Shown: positions 36,244-44,101 of the stretch, piece after piece
Numbering within the stretch: position 1 is the stretch's first letter
Layout: every line of letters begins with the position of its first letter
Source: Actinokineospora auranticolor
Lineage (GTDB): Bacteria; Actinomycetota; Actinomycetes; Mycobacteriales; Pseudonocardiaceae
DNA length: 64,000 nt
Assembly: GCF_002934265.1 (NCBI RefSeq)
Contig: NZ_PTIX01000013.1
Span: 62,001 to 126,000, forward strand
Direction of reading: 5' to 3'
Position numbers and translations under genes: made by a program
The notes under the pieces: generated by a model
What the model saw: only the letters and a program-made list of their open reading frames with translations
Database searches by the model: none
Told to the model about the DNA's origin: nothing

Positions 36244-37328
36244 CGCGCGCTCCGCTTGGCCCGGCCGGAGAGCAGCACCCACAGGATGACCGGCGCGCCG
36301 ACGAACGCGGTCACCGAGTTCAGCGGCAACGACGTCGCGGTCAGCCCGTTGCCGCCCGCGACGTACTCCGCGACCAGCACGATGATCGAGCCGATGAGCG
36401 CCGAGGCGGGCAGCACGAGCCGGTGGTCGGAGGTGCGCAGCAGCCCCCGGGCGAGGTGCGGCGCGGCCAAGCCGACGAACCCGATGGCACCGCAGTAGGC
36501 GGTGGTGATCCCGGACAGCACCGCGACGCTGGCCAGGCACAGGAAGTGCACCCGGCGGACGTTGACCCCGAGGCTGCCCGCGTAGCGCTCGCCGAGCAGC
36601 AGGGCGTTGAGCGGCTGGGCGAGGAAGACCGACAGGACGAGCACCACCCCGCAGGACGCGGCGATGACGCCCAACTCGTCCCAGGTCACGTTGCGCACCG
36701 AGCCCCGGGTGAACCCGGCGAGGGCCTGCAACCGGTCCGGGTCGGTGTAGTAGACGAGCATGTCGACCAGGGCACCGGCCAGGTAGCCGAGCATCACGCC
36801 GACGACCAGCACCACGACCGGGTCACCGACGCGCCGGGCGATGCCGAGCGCGATCAGCAGCACCCCGGCCGCGCCCGCGACGGCGGCCCCGGTGACCCCG
36901 AGCTGGCTGACCACGCCGAGACCGGCCAGCCACCCCACGCCGCTGGTGCCGAGGATGACGACCGCCGCGCCGAGCACCGCGCCGGAGCTGACGCCGAGCA
37001 CGAACGGGTCGGCCAGCGGGTTGCGGAACAGGGTCTGCATCTGCGCCCCACCGACCGCGAGCGCCGCGCCCGCCAGCAGCCCGGTGACCACCTTGGGCAG
37101 CCGGGCGTCGAGCACGATCGTCCGGCTGAGGTCGGACTCCGTACCCTGGCCGGTCAGCGCGCGCAGCACCTCGCCGATCGGGATCGCGATCGACCCCTGG
37201 GCCAGCAGCACCACGGACGCGACCGCCACCAACGCCACCAACAGGGCGAACAGCCCGCTCACATACCCGGCTCTCCGGGTTCTCGGCGGCGCGGTCACCT
37301 GTTCGTCTGCCACGCCGCTACTCGTCAC
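36240..37328 (-). CDS. FecCD-type ABC transporter permease
   Basis: The protein (362 aa) has about nine to ten membrane helices with the FecCD features LPKVVTGLLAGAALAVGGAQMQTLFRNPLADPFVLG and GAIGFVGLAAPHLARGLL. Members import ferric siderophores, heme, cobalamin or other metal chelates as homodimers. It is the first gene of the importer operon. A GGAACC-N16-CGACCC promoter lies at 37365-37392. GTG at 37328 is the longest start; another GTG five codons in is possible. Confidence 0.85.
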   Translation of the reverse strand: MTSSGVADEQVTAPPRTRRAGYVSGLFALLVALVAVASVVLLAQGSIAIPIGEVLRALTGQGTESDLSRTIVLDARLPKVVTGLLAGAALAVGGAQMQTLFRNPLADPFVLGVSSGAVLGAAVVILGTSGVGWLAGLGVVSQLGVTGAAVAGAAGVLLIALGIARRVGDPVVVLVVGVMLGYLAGALVDMLVYYTDPDRLQALAGFTRGSVRNVTWDELGVIAASCGVVLVLSVFLAQPLNALLLGERYAGSLGVNVRRVHFLCLASVAVLSGITTAYCGAIGFVGLAAPHLARGLLRTSDHRLVLPASALIGSIIVLVAEYVAGGNGLTATSLPLNSVTAFVGAPVILWVLLSGRAKRSAR

Positions 37329-37364
37329 CGCGCACCCTGTTCCTCCCCGCCGCTTCCCCCACAG

Positions 37365-37392
37365 GGGTCGGACCGGTCCACCTTCCGGTTCC
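37365..37392 (-). promoter_or_regulatory. SigC-type promoter of the ABC importer operon
   Basis: On the minus strand, GGAACC (37392-37387), 16 bases, CGACCC (37370-37365). The -10 element is 37 bases before the permease start. Confidence 0.75.
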
Positions 37393-37414
37393 CATGATCG
37401 CGATCAGCACCGGA

Positions 37415-37481
37415 TCGGGAACTCCACCGATCGGTCGACCGATACGCACCAGGTCGGGAACTCCACCGATCGGTCGACCGA
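37415..37481 (+). promoter_or_regulatory. Two tandem SigC-type promoters within a 28-bp direct repeat
   Basis: A 28-base unit is repeated perfectly at 37415-37442 and 37454-37481 (period 39). Each copy carries GGAACT. With a 16-base spacer, the -10 elements are CGATAC (37440-37445) and CGACCA (37479-37484). Each copy also holds the perfect palindrome TCGGTCGACCGA just before the -10 element, a possible operator for a second regulator. Confidence 0.75.
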
Positions 37482-37513
37482 CCAGTGGGGCGGACCACCG
37501 CGGGGAGGACTTC

Positions 37514-38266
37514 ATGGAGCACGGGCCGGGGACCTACGGCGACCTGAACGCCGACGTCTACGACGACTGGCACGCCGCGCACGACCCGGCGGACGCCGTG
37601 CGGGGCTTGGTGGAACTGGTCGGGGAAGCGCCGCCGGGGCCGGTGTTCGAACTGGCCGTCGGTACCGGACGGGTGACGATCCCGCTCGCCGCGCGGGGCG
37701 TCGACGTGCGCGGTGTGGACGCCTCCGAGGCGATGGTGGCGCGGATGCGGGCCAAGCCGGGCGGGGCGCGGATCCCGGTGGTCATCGGCGACATGGCCGA
37801 TGTCGACCCGGGCACCGATGAGCGGTTCGCGGTGGTGTTCGTCGTGTTCTCCACGTTCTTCTTCCTGACGACGCAGGAGGAGCAGGTGCGCTGCTTCGCC
37901 AACGCCGCGCGGCGCCTGCTGCCCGGCGGCCTGTTCGTGCTGGAGACGCCCATGCCGGACGTGGCCCGCTACGTGCGCGACCAGACGCTGGAGACCCACC
38001 AGGTCGGGCTGGACCGGGTGCGGCTCGTCGCCGTGCGGCACGACCCGGTGGCCCAGCGGCTCGACGGGCACCACGTGCTGATCACCGGCGACGGCATCCG
38101 GCTGGCACCGGCGTTCATGCGCTACGCCTGGCCGACCGAACTGGACCTGATGGCCCGGCTCGCCGGTTTGGACCGCGCGTACCGCTGGGGTGGTTGGCAG
38201 CGCGAACCGTTCCGCGGCGAGGGCAACTACGTCACCGTCTACCGCAAGCCCACGGCGGACTCCTGA
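37514..38266 (+). CDS. Class I SAM-dependent methyltransferase, second of the cluster
   Basis: The protein (250 aa) is of the type-25 methyltransferase pattern: YDDWHAAHDPADAVRGLVEL, motif I VFELAVGTGRVTIPLAARG (about residues 49-67), VDASEAMVARM and FSTFFFLTTQEEQVRCF. The ATG at 37514 follows a strong GGGGAGGA site. An in-frame ATG at 37394 would place the promoter repeats inside the protein and is rejected. Two tandem SigC-type promoters precede it. Its 3' end overlaps the convergent MFS gene by 28 bases. Confidence 0.85.
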   Translation: MEHGPGTYGDLNADVYDDWHAAHDPADAVRGLVELVGEAPPGPVFELAVGTGRVTIPLAARGVDVRGVDASEAMVARMRAKPGGARIPVVIGDMADVDPGTDERFAVVFVVFSTFFFLTTQEEQVRCFANAARRLLPGGLFVLETPMPDVARYVRDQTLETHQVGLDRVRLVAVRHDPVAQRLDGHHVLITGDGIRLAPAFMRYAWPTELDLMARLAGLDRAYRWGGWQREPFRGEGNYVTVYRKPTADS

Positions 38267-39381
38267 CGGGCCCGGCGCGCGACCAGCGGCAACGGCAGCA
38301 GCACGCACTGAGCCGCCACGGCCAGCCAGAACCCCGGCAGCCACACGGTTTCGAACACCCCGTAGACGGCGCCCCCGACCACACCGCTGAGCAGCGCGCC
38401 GATCCCGGCCGCGAGCCGCTGCTGCCCGAAGGTCACCGTGGCCGACCGCGACGAGCCCTCAAGCGCCGCCAGGTCGTTCTTGAGGAACAGCACCGCCGTA
38501 CCCGCGCTCATCGCCGCCGCGCCGAACGCGACACCGACCACGTGGCCGGTGGTGAAGGCCGACATACCCAAGGCCATGCAGGCGAAGCCGACCACCGCGA
38601 CCACGGGGTAGCGCACGCCGCCGACCCATTTCGCCGCCATCGGCTGAACCGCGACCAGGCCGAGGGAGTAGCCCATCATGACCAGCCCGTAAGCCATCGC
38701 GGGCAGCCGGTCCTCGGTGAACGGCGCGAGGTAGTGGTAGAACTGCATGTACAGGTAGTGGGTCAGCACCGTGACCGCGAATGGCTTGACGGCCAAGCCA
38801 CGCAGGACGCGGCGGAACGGCTCGACCCGCGTCTCGGCGGGGGTTTCCCGTTCCAGGAACAGGTGTCCGACCACCAACGCGCCGTAGAGCGCGGCGTTGA
38901 GCGTGAACAGCCGGGCCGGTTCGTGCAGGAGAACCGCGCCGAGAACGGGTCCCAGCGCGATGCCGAGGCTGCCCGCGGCGTTGCCCGCCGACAGGGCGCG
39001 CGGACGCTGCTCAGGGGTCGCCGAGTGCACGAGATAACCGCGGTAGGCAGGCGAATAGAGCGCACCCGCGCCGCACGCGGTGAACAGGGCGAGCACCGTC
39101 AGCACCGGGCTGCTCGCGCCGACCAGGTACAGCACGGCGGCGGCGCCGTAGAGCAGGGTCGCGGCGAGCAGACATCGCTTGAGCCCCACGCGTTCGGCGA
39201 CGGCCGCGGTGAACGGCGCGCCCGCGAACTGGACCAGCGTGGCCGCGCCGAGCACGACGCCGACCTGGGCCATCCCGGCGCCCAACCGGTCGCTCAGCAC
39301 CACGGCCAGGTACGGGTAGACCGCGAAGGTGCCGACGTTGACCAGGCACCCGTAGACCATCAGCGCGGTCCGCCCACCCAT
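38239..39381 (-). CDS. MFS exporter of the metallophore-like cluster
   Basis: The protein (380 aa) has about twelve membrane helices with MFS loop motifs (DRLGAGMAQVGVVLGAATL; ERVGLKRCLLAATLL). It resembles small drug or siderophore exporters. It is divergent from the PLP/ATP-grasp operon and has its own SigC-type promoter, GGAACT-N16-CGACCT at 39419-39446. The context suggests export of the molecule made by the cluster. Confidence 0.8.
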   Translation of the reverse strand: MGGRTALMVYGCLVNVGTFAVYPYLAVVLSDRLGAGMAQVGVVLGAATLVQFAGAPFTAAVAERVGLKRCLLAATLLYGAAAVLYLVGASSPVLTVLALFTACGAGALYSPAYRGYLVHSATPEQRPRALSAGNAAGSLGIALGPVLGAVLLHEPARLFTLNAALYGALVVGHLFLERETPAETRVEPFRRVLRGLAVKPFAVTVLTHYLYMQFYHYLAPFTEDRLPAMAYGLVMMGYSLGLVAVQPMAAKWVGGVRYPVVAVVGFACMALGMSAFTTGHVVGVAFGAAAMSAGTAVLFLKNDLAALEGSSRSATVTFGQQRLAAGIGALLSGVVGGAVYGVFETVWLPGFWLAVAAQCVLLPLPLVARRARQESAVGLR

Positions 39382-39418
39382 CCACAGCCTCCCGCTCCGC
39401 CAGTCCTCGTCCGGTCAG

Positions 39419-39446
39419 AGGTCGAGCCACGGTCGTGTGAAGTTCC
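39419..39446 (-). promoter_or_regulatory. SigC-type promoter of the MFS exporter
   Basis: On the minus strand, GGAACT (39446-39441), 16 bases, CGACCT (39424-39419), 38 bases before the ATG at 39381. Confidence 0.75.
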
Positions 39447-39475
39447 CGCTGTGCGCGACCGGTTCGTCACTCCCG

Positions 39476-39503
39476 GGAACCCCAGGGGGTCGGTCGACGA
39501 CCA
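39476..39503 (+). promoter_or_regulatory. SigC-type promoter of the PLP enzyme / ATP-grasp operon
   Basis: GGAACC (39476-39481), 16 bases, CGACCA (39498-39503), 32 bases before the GTG at 39535. The spacer contains TCGGTCGAC, part of the palindrome seen upstream of the second methyltransferase. Confidence 0.75.
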
Positions 39504-39534
39504 GATAGGACTGATCCACTGGGAGGTGCGAACC

Positions 39535-40596
39535 GTGCGCGACCACATCACCGCTCCGGCCCCGCCGGTCCACGAACACGTCACGGACGCCATCAAAGCG
39601 CCCGCGCTCATCCGGCTCACGCCGAACACCGTGCTGGTCCGCTTCGAGACCCTGAAGGTGTACTCCGCGCTCGGCGCGGTGCGGCACCTGCTGGAGACCG
39701 GGGTGCTGCGCCGGGGGCAGACGGTGGTGGACAGCTCCAGCGGCATCTACGCGCTCGCCCTGGCGATGGCCTGCCACCGCTACGGGCTGCGCTGCCGCAT
39801 CGTCGCGTCCACCACGGTCAGCGACGCCATGCGCGCCCAGCTGGAGATCCTCGGCGTGACGGTGGACCGGATGCCGCCGACCGACGACCTGCTGCTGGAC
39901 CAGCACCGGCGCGTGCGGCTGGTCCAGGAGTTGCTGGCGCGCGACCCGGACCTGCACTGGATGCGCCAGTACCACGACCCGCTGCACCACCTGGGTTACG
40001 CCGACCTCGCCGACCTGCTGCGGCGCGCGCTGCCGGGGGAACCGCTGACGGTGGTGGGCAGCGTCGGCACCGGCGCGTCCACCGGCGGGCTGACCAGGTC
40101 GCTGCGCGCGCACGACCCGCGGGTGCGGCTGGTGGGCGTGCAGCCGTTCGGCAGCGTCAGCTTCGGCAGCGAGCGGTTCACCGACCCGGACGCGATCATC
40201 GCCGGGATCGGCAGCGCGATCCCGTTCGACAACGTGCACCACGAGCTGTACGACCGGATCCACTGGCTGGACTTCCAGCACGCCATGGCCGCCACGGTCG
40301 GCCTGATGCGGGAGCACGCCGTGTTCGCGGGCCTGTCGACCGGCGCGGCGCACCTGGTCGCCGCGTGGGAGGCCGGGCGGGAACCGGCGCGCACGCACGT
40401 GGTCATCGGCGCCGACACCGGGCACCGCTACACCGAGCGCGTCTTCACCCGCCACCGCGAGGCCCTCGACCCCGCGCGGCTCGCGCCCGCCGAGATCACG
40501 TCGCTGACCGACCTGGCCCCGCCGTGGGCCACCCTGGACTGGGCGCGCCGCCCGGCCGTCCCCGTGCCAGGCCCCCGGAAGGACCCCGTGCCGTGA
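39535..40596 (+). CDS. PLP-dependent enzyme of the cysteine synthase / SbnA-like family
   Basis: The protein is 353 aa. It is fold-type II: catalytic lysine 41 in FETLKVYSALGAVRHLL, asparagine-loop equivalent VVDSSSGIYALALAMACHRYG, phosphate-binding VGSVGTGASTGGLTRSL and the C-terminal GLSTGAAHLVAAW motif. Relatives make cysteine, cystathionine or 2,3-diaminopropionate (SbnA, a siderophore precursor enzyme). Several consensus residues differ from housekeeping cysteine synthase, for example SSSG in place of TSGN, so a specialised beta-replacement is likely. GGGAGG precedes the GTG by eight bases. The TGA overlaps the ATP-grasp start (GTGA). Confidence 0.85.
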   Translation: MRDHITAPAPPVHEHVTDAIKAPALIRLTPNTVLVRFETLKVYSALGAVRHLLETGVLRRGQTVVDSSSGIYALALAMACHRYGLRCRIVASTTVSDAMRAQLEILGVTVDRMPPTDDLLLDQHRRVRLVQELLARDPDLHWMRQYHDPLHHLGYADLADLLRRALPGEPLTVVGSVGTGASTGGLTRSLRAHDPRVRLVGVQPFGSVSFGSERFTDPDAIIAGIGSAIPFDNVHHELYDRIHWLDFQHAMAATVGLMREHAVFAGLSTGAAHLVAAWEAGREPARTHVVIGADTGHRYTERVFTRHREALDPARLAPAEITSLTDLAPPWATLDWARRPAVPVPGPRKDPVP

Positions 40597-41798
40597 CCAT
40601 CGCCCTGTTGGAAGCCCTCACCTTCGGCCTCGGTCGGCTCGCCGACGCCGCCGACTCCGCCGGGCACGACCTGGTGCTGCTGACCGGCGACCGGTCGGTG
40701 TACCGGCACGAGCTGGCGTCGGTGGGCGACCGGGTGCGGGTCGTGGACATCGACACGACCGACGTCGACGCGTGCGAACGCGCGCTGCGCGCCGAACCCG
40801 GTCTCGCCGGGCTGATCGGCTCCACCGACACGTGGGCGATCCCCGGGGCGGACCTCGCGCGCCGCCTCGGTCTGCCCGGCCCGGCGCCGGAAGCGGTGCG
40901 CGCGTTGCGGGACAAGGGGGTGGTGCGGGCGCGGCTGCGCGAGCACGGGCTCAGCCGCAGCGGCCCGCTCGACCCGGTGACCGCGTCGGTGTTCCCCTTG
41001 ATCGTCAAGGACTCCGCGGGCACGTCGTCGCGGGCGGTGTGGCTGTGCCGTACTCCGGCGGAGCGCGACGCCGCGCTGCTGGCGGCCGTCGGGGTTCCGC
41101 TCAAGGGGCACCTGGTGGCCGAGCCGTACTTCGAGGGTCCGCTCTACAGCGCCGAGACGATCACCTGGGCGGGCCGGACGCGGCTGCTCGGGATGCTCAG
41201 CAGGCACCTGTCCCCCGAGCCCGTGCGGCGGGAGGAGGCGTCCGCGTTCCCGGTGGCGTTCCCGGCGGAGGAGGCGGCGGAGCTGGCGGCGTGGATCGGT
41301 CGGGTGCTGGCGGCGGCCGGGCACGAGCGGGGGTTCGCGCACACCGAGTTCGTGCTGACGGCGGGTGGTCCGGAGGTGGTGGAGGTCAACGCGCGGATCG
41401 GCGGGGCGCTCGTCGGCGAGGCGCTGTGCCGGGGGTTGGGCACGAACGTCTACGACGCGATGGCTCAGGTGGCGCTGGGCGTTCGGCCGGGGCTGCTGGA
41501 CGACGCGGTGGGGCCGGGTGTCGCGTCGGCGTTCGTGGCGCTGTACCCGCGCGTGGCCGGGGTGCTGGAGGGCTGGACCGGGCTCGACCGACTCCCCCAC
41601 CTGCCCGGCGCGCCGCGCTGGTACCCGACGGCGAGCCCGGGTGACGTGCTGGAGCACTTGGCCGACCAGCGCTCGTGCACCGGCCTGGTCTTCGCGGAGG
41701 GACCGACCGCCGAACTGGCCCTGCACCGCGCGTTCGCCGCGGCGGGCGGAGTGACCCCAGTGGTGATGGCCCGGGAACCCAGCGCGGCGGTGTCGTGA
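40593..41798 (+). CDS. ATP-grasp amino acid / peptide ligase
   Basis: The protein (401 aa) has the ATP-grasp architecture: an N-terminal Rossmann-like part (ALLEALTFGLGRLADAADSAG), an ATP-binding lysine in PLIVKDSAGTSSRAVWLC (about 130-147), GHLVAEPYFEGPLYSAETI and the metal-binding motif EVVEVNARIGGALVGEAL (about 261-278). Family members join carboxylates to amines by way of acyl phosphates, as in BacD-like dipeptide ligases. Coupled to the PLP enzyme, it probably condenses the amino acid that enzyme makes with a second carboxylate, a typical NRPS-independent route to a small chelator. Confidence 0.85.
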   Translation: MTIALLEALTFGLGRLADAADSAGHDLVLLTGDRSVYRHELASVGDRVRVVDIDTTDVDACERALRAEPGLAGLIGSTDTWAIPGADLARRLGLPGPAPEAVRALRDKGVVRARLREHGLSRSGPLDPVTASVFPLIVKDSAGTSSRAVWLCRTPAERDAALLAAVGVPLKGHLVAEPYFEGPLYSAETITWAGRTRLLGMLSRHLSPEPVRREEASAFPVAFPAEEAAELAAWIGRVLAAAGHERGFAHTEFVLTAGGPEVVEVNARIGGALVGEALCRGLGTNVYDAMAQVALGVRPGLLDDAVGPGVASAFVALYPRVAGVLEGWTGLDRLPHLPGAPRWYPTASPGDVLEHLADQRSCTGLVFAEGPTAELALHRAFAAAGGVTPVVMAREPSAAVS

Positions 41799-41805
41799 CC
41801 GGGGG

Positions 41806-42363
41806 TCAGCCCGCCTCGCTGGCCGAGTCGGCGGCGACGGCGCGGACGAGGTCCTCGCGGGCGCGGGCGACCCGGGAGCGGATGGTGCCGACCGGGCAGC
41901 CCGCGACCTCGGCGGACTCGGCGTAGCTCAGGCCCAGGACCTGGGTGAGCACGATGGCCTCGCGGCGGTCGGGGTCGAGGGCGTCGAGGAGCAGGGTCAG
42001 CTCCACCGCGCCCTCGAAACCGGTCACCGCCGAGCGGCGGTCGACCTCCTGCTCCCACACCGCGCCCGCGGTCACCCGCGGCCGGGACCGCGCCATCCGG
42101 ACCTGGTCGACGACCACGCGGCGGGCGATGGAGAGCAGCCAGGTCTTGGCCGACGCGCGGGCGGCGAACCCGCGCAGGCTGCCCAGCGCCCGGGCGTAGG
42201 TCTCCTGGGTGAGGTCGTCGGCGACGTCGGCGTCGGCGAGGAAGGCGACGAACCGCCACACGTCGCGCTGGGTGGCGCGCACGAAGCGCTCGAGCGCGGC
42301 GCGGTCTCCGGAGCGGGCGGCCAGCGCCCAGCGCGTCACCTCGTCGTCGGGGGAGATCGTCAC
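41806..42363 (-). CDS. sigC: ECF sigma factor, SigC-like
   Basis: The protein (185 aa) has sigma region 2 (ALERFVRATQRDVWRFVAFL, ADDLTQETYARALGSLRGF, AKTWLLSIARRVVVDQVRM) and region 4 (ALDPDRREAIVLTQVLGLSY and CPVGTIRSRVARAREDLVRA). The sequence follows mycobacterial SigC closely along its whole length, including the start: GTG at 42363 gives MTISPDDEVTRWALAARSGD, which lines up with the SigC N-terminus. In mycobacteria SigC is linked to a metal-acquisition lipopeptide locus. Eight uniform promoter motifs around it are its likely targets. It is convergent with the ATP-grasp gene and divergent from the zinc-finger membrane protein. Confidence 0.85.
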   Translation of the reverse strand: MTISPDDEVTRWALAARSGDRAALERFVRATQRDVWRFVAFLADADVADDLTQETYARALGSLRGFAARASAKTWLLSIARRVVVDQVRMARSRPRVTAGAVWEQEVDRRSAVTGFEGAVELTLLLDALDPDRREAIVLTQVLGLSYAESAEVAGCPVGTIRSRVARAREDLVRAVAADSASEAG

Positions 42364-42391
42364 AGGATCGGATCGTAACCGCACCTGATCG

Positions 42392-42419
42392 GGAACTACT
42401 ACGGGGTGAGAGGCGACAA
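42392..42419 (+). promoter_or_regulatory. SigC-type promoter of the zinc-finger membrane protein gene
   Basis: GGAACT (42392-42397), 16 bases, CGACAA (42414-42419). The start codon at 42428 is only nine bases after the -10 element, so the transcript would be leaderless or nearly so. The site lies in the divergent spacer next to the sigma gene, giving a feedback loop if the product is an anti-sigma factor. Confidence 0.65.
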
Positions 42420-42427
42420 TTCCTCAT

Positions 42428-43144
42428 GTGGAATGCGATACCTGCCGTGAATCGCTCTCGGCGCGCCTCGACGGCGAGGTCGAGCCCCGGCCCGCCGAGG
42501 CCGTCGACGCGCACCTCGCGCAGTGCGCCGCCTGCGCGACCTGGCACGCCCAGGCCCAGGCGGTGACCAGGATGATCCGGGTCCGCCCCGCCGAACCGGT
42601 CCCCGATCTGGTGGCGTCGGTGCTGTCCCCGCCCCGCGCCCTCCCGGTCGCCCTCCCCCAGCGGCTGGCCCTGATGGTGGTCGCGCTGGTGCAGCTCGGC
42701 CTGGCCCTGTCCCAGCTGCTCACCGGCGCGTCCGGCGGCCACGCGGGCCACGACCTCGCCGGCCACCTGTTCAACGAGGGCGCCGCCTGGAACCTCGCCC
42801 TGGGCGTCGGCCTGCTGGTCGCGTCGCTGCGCGCCGACCGGGCCGCCGGGCTGCTGCCGACGCTGATCGGGTTCGTGGGCGTCCTGGTCGCGTTCTCGGT
42901 CCGGGACCTGGTCGCGGGCACCGCCACGGTCGAACGGGTGGCGTCGCACCTGCCGGTGGTCACGGGGCTGGTCCTGCTGTTCCTGGTGTCGCGCGCGGTC
43001 CGCGCCGAACCGACCCCGGGGGCGAGGGTGCCGGGGTCGGACGAGGGCGCGGCGGGCGAACCGGCCGCGGGCGAGCCGACCCGCCGAACCGGCCGCGACG
43101 GCAAACCCCGACACCTGCGCCCCACCGCCAAGCGAGCCGCCTGA
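42428..43144 (+). CDS. Zinc-finger membrane protein, candidate anti-sigma factor
   Basis: The protein is 238 aa. The N-terminus has a ZAS-like zinc site: cysteines 3 and 6 (CDTC), then H29-x3-C33-x2-C36 in AHLAQCAACATW. About four to five membrane helices follow (about 78-195). Between the first two is an exposed loop with histidines 105, 108 and 113 (GGHAGHDLAGH) that could bind metal. The C-terminal tail is polar and arginine-rich. Its divergent position beside the SigC-like gene and its own SigC-type promoter make an anti-sigma or metal-sensing role likely. The start could also be the ATG at 42426 in another frame, but only the GTG at 42428 gives the zinc motif. Confidence 0.75.
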   Translation: MECDTCRESLSARLDGEVEPRPAEAVDAHLAQCAACATWHAQAQAVTRMIRVRPAEPVPDLVASVLSPPRALPVALPQRLALMVVALVQLGLALSQLLTGASGGHAGHDLAGHLFNEGAAWNLALGVGLLVASLRADRAAGLLPTLIGFVGVLVAFSVRDLVAGTATVERVASHLPVVTGLVLLFLVSRAVRAEPTPGARVPGSDEGAAGEPAAGEPTRRTGRDGKPRHLRPTAKRAA

Positions 43145-43153
43145 CAACAACCG

Positions 43154-43175
43154 GGCGGCCCCTGGCAAGGCCGCC
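43154..43175 (+). terminator. Hairpin terminator after the zinc-finger gene
   Basis: A perfect 7-bp stem, GGCGGCC / GGCCGCC, flanks an 8-base loop. It begins ten bases after the stop codon at 43144. Confidence 0.55.
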
Positions 43176-43246
43176 GTGACATCGCCCAGGTCCAACGACC
43201 GGCTCGGCCGTGCCCGCGGCGGGCTCCGCACCGGACCGAGCACGCG

Positions 43247-43747
43247 GTGACGGCCGAGTCGACGCCGGACTTGGCCCGCGCGCTGTCAGGCCCGGCCGGG
43301 GACGCGCGCGCCTGCGTGCGCGCGCTGAAGGCGGATGCCCGGGAACGCGCTGGTTCGAGCCGCCCTCGACCTGCGCGCGGTCCTCGGCTCGCACGACGAG
43401 GACCGGCGCCGCGGTCTCGGTGTCGACCGCTCCACCGGCGCGGCCCTGGCCCGTGCCCTGCTCACCGCGGCGAAGCCCGACTACGGCCCCGAACCGGCAC
43501 TCCTGCCCGGCGGCGAACGGCACCGCGGGTTCCCGGCGCCCCGGGAGCACCGGCCGGAGCCGTGGCTCCCGCGCTGCCCGCCGGACGCCACGAGCGCTGA
43601 CCGCCCAGTCCGGTCGGGTGGGATCCGCCCGGTATCCCGAGGTTCGGGCGGTACCGGGGGCGGGAACGAAGCGGGAACGAACGGGGAGTGGGCGGCGGGA
43701 GAGTTGGTCTCAGCGACCACGCACGTCCCGCATCTGGAGTCCACCTG
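43247..43747 (+). other. Possible decayed small gene in the spacer, low support
   Basis: The spacer from 43176 to 43747 has no intact recognised gene. One frame starts plausibly at a GTG at 43247 (TAESTPDLARALSGPAGDAR). The neighbouring frame, from about 43335, then has natural-looking protein sequence (ALVRAALDLRAVLGSHDEDR; GAALARALLTAAKPDYG). This could be a frameshifted gene of about 115 residues. No family is recognised. Confidence 0.3.
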
Positions 43748-44101
43748 ATGAACACTCCCCTGATCTCGCTCAGGACCGCCCTCGGACCGGCCATCGGCGG
43801 CACCCTCTTCTTCGTCGCGGCGCACTTCCTGCCGCCCACCCCCTACTGGGACGGGTTCTTCCGGGTGCTGCCCGCGGGCCTGCTCCTGCTGGCGATCAAG
43901 CCCGCCCTGCCCCGTGGGCGGTGGTGGTGGCGTTCGTTCGTGCTCGGCGCGCTCACCACGGGCCTGTTCACCGTCCTGCTGCTGATCTCCGCGCAGCGGC
44001 TGCCCGGCGGTGTCGCCAGGCCGTGGTCGTCGCACTGCTCGACGGCCGCGAGCAGCGCGGCCAGTTCCGCGTCGCGGCCCGCGCAGTCGGGGACGTCGTA
44101 G
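43748..44101 (+). pseudogene. EamA/DMT-family transporter, 3'-truncated
   Basis: The first 89 or so residues are a normal start of a drug/metabolite transporter: ISLRTALGPAIGGTLFFVAA, YWDGFFRVLPAGLLLLAIKP and SFVLGALTTGLFTVLLLISA, up to QRLPGGVA near 44015. There the sequence passes without warning into the antisense of a SARP regulator gene, and the frame ends at 44101. About seven of ten helices are missing, so the gene cannot be functional. Confidence 0.8.

Noticed and set aside
37394..37513. In-frame N-terminal extension of the second cluster methyltransferase, with a 13-residue repeat
   Set aside because: The extension would translate the promoter repeats; a strong ribosome-binding site precedes the ATG at 37514, where the methyltransferase fold begins.
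31717..43144. Siderophore cluster under classical iron (DmdR/IdeR) or zinc (Zur) control
   Set aside because: No iron box (TTAGGTTAGGCTAACCTAA-like) or Zur box was seen before these genes; the GGAAC-N16-CGA motif explains every promoter instead.
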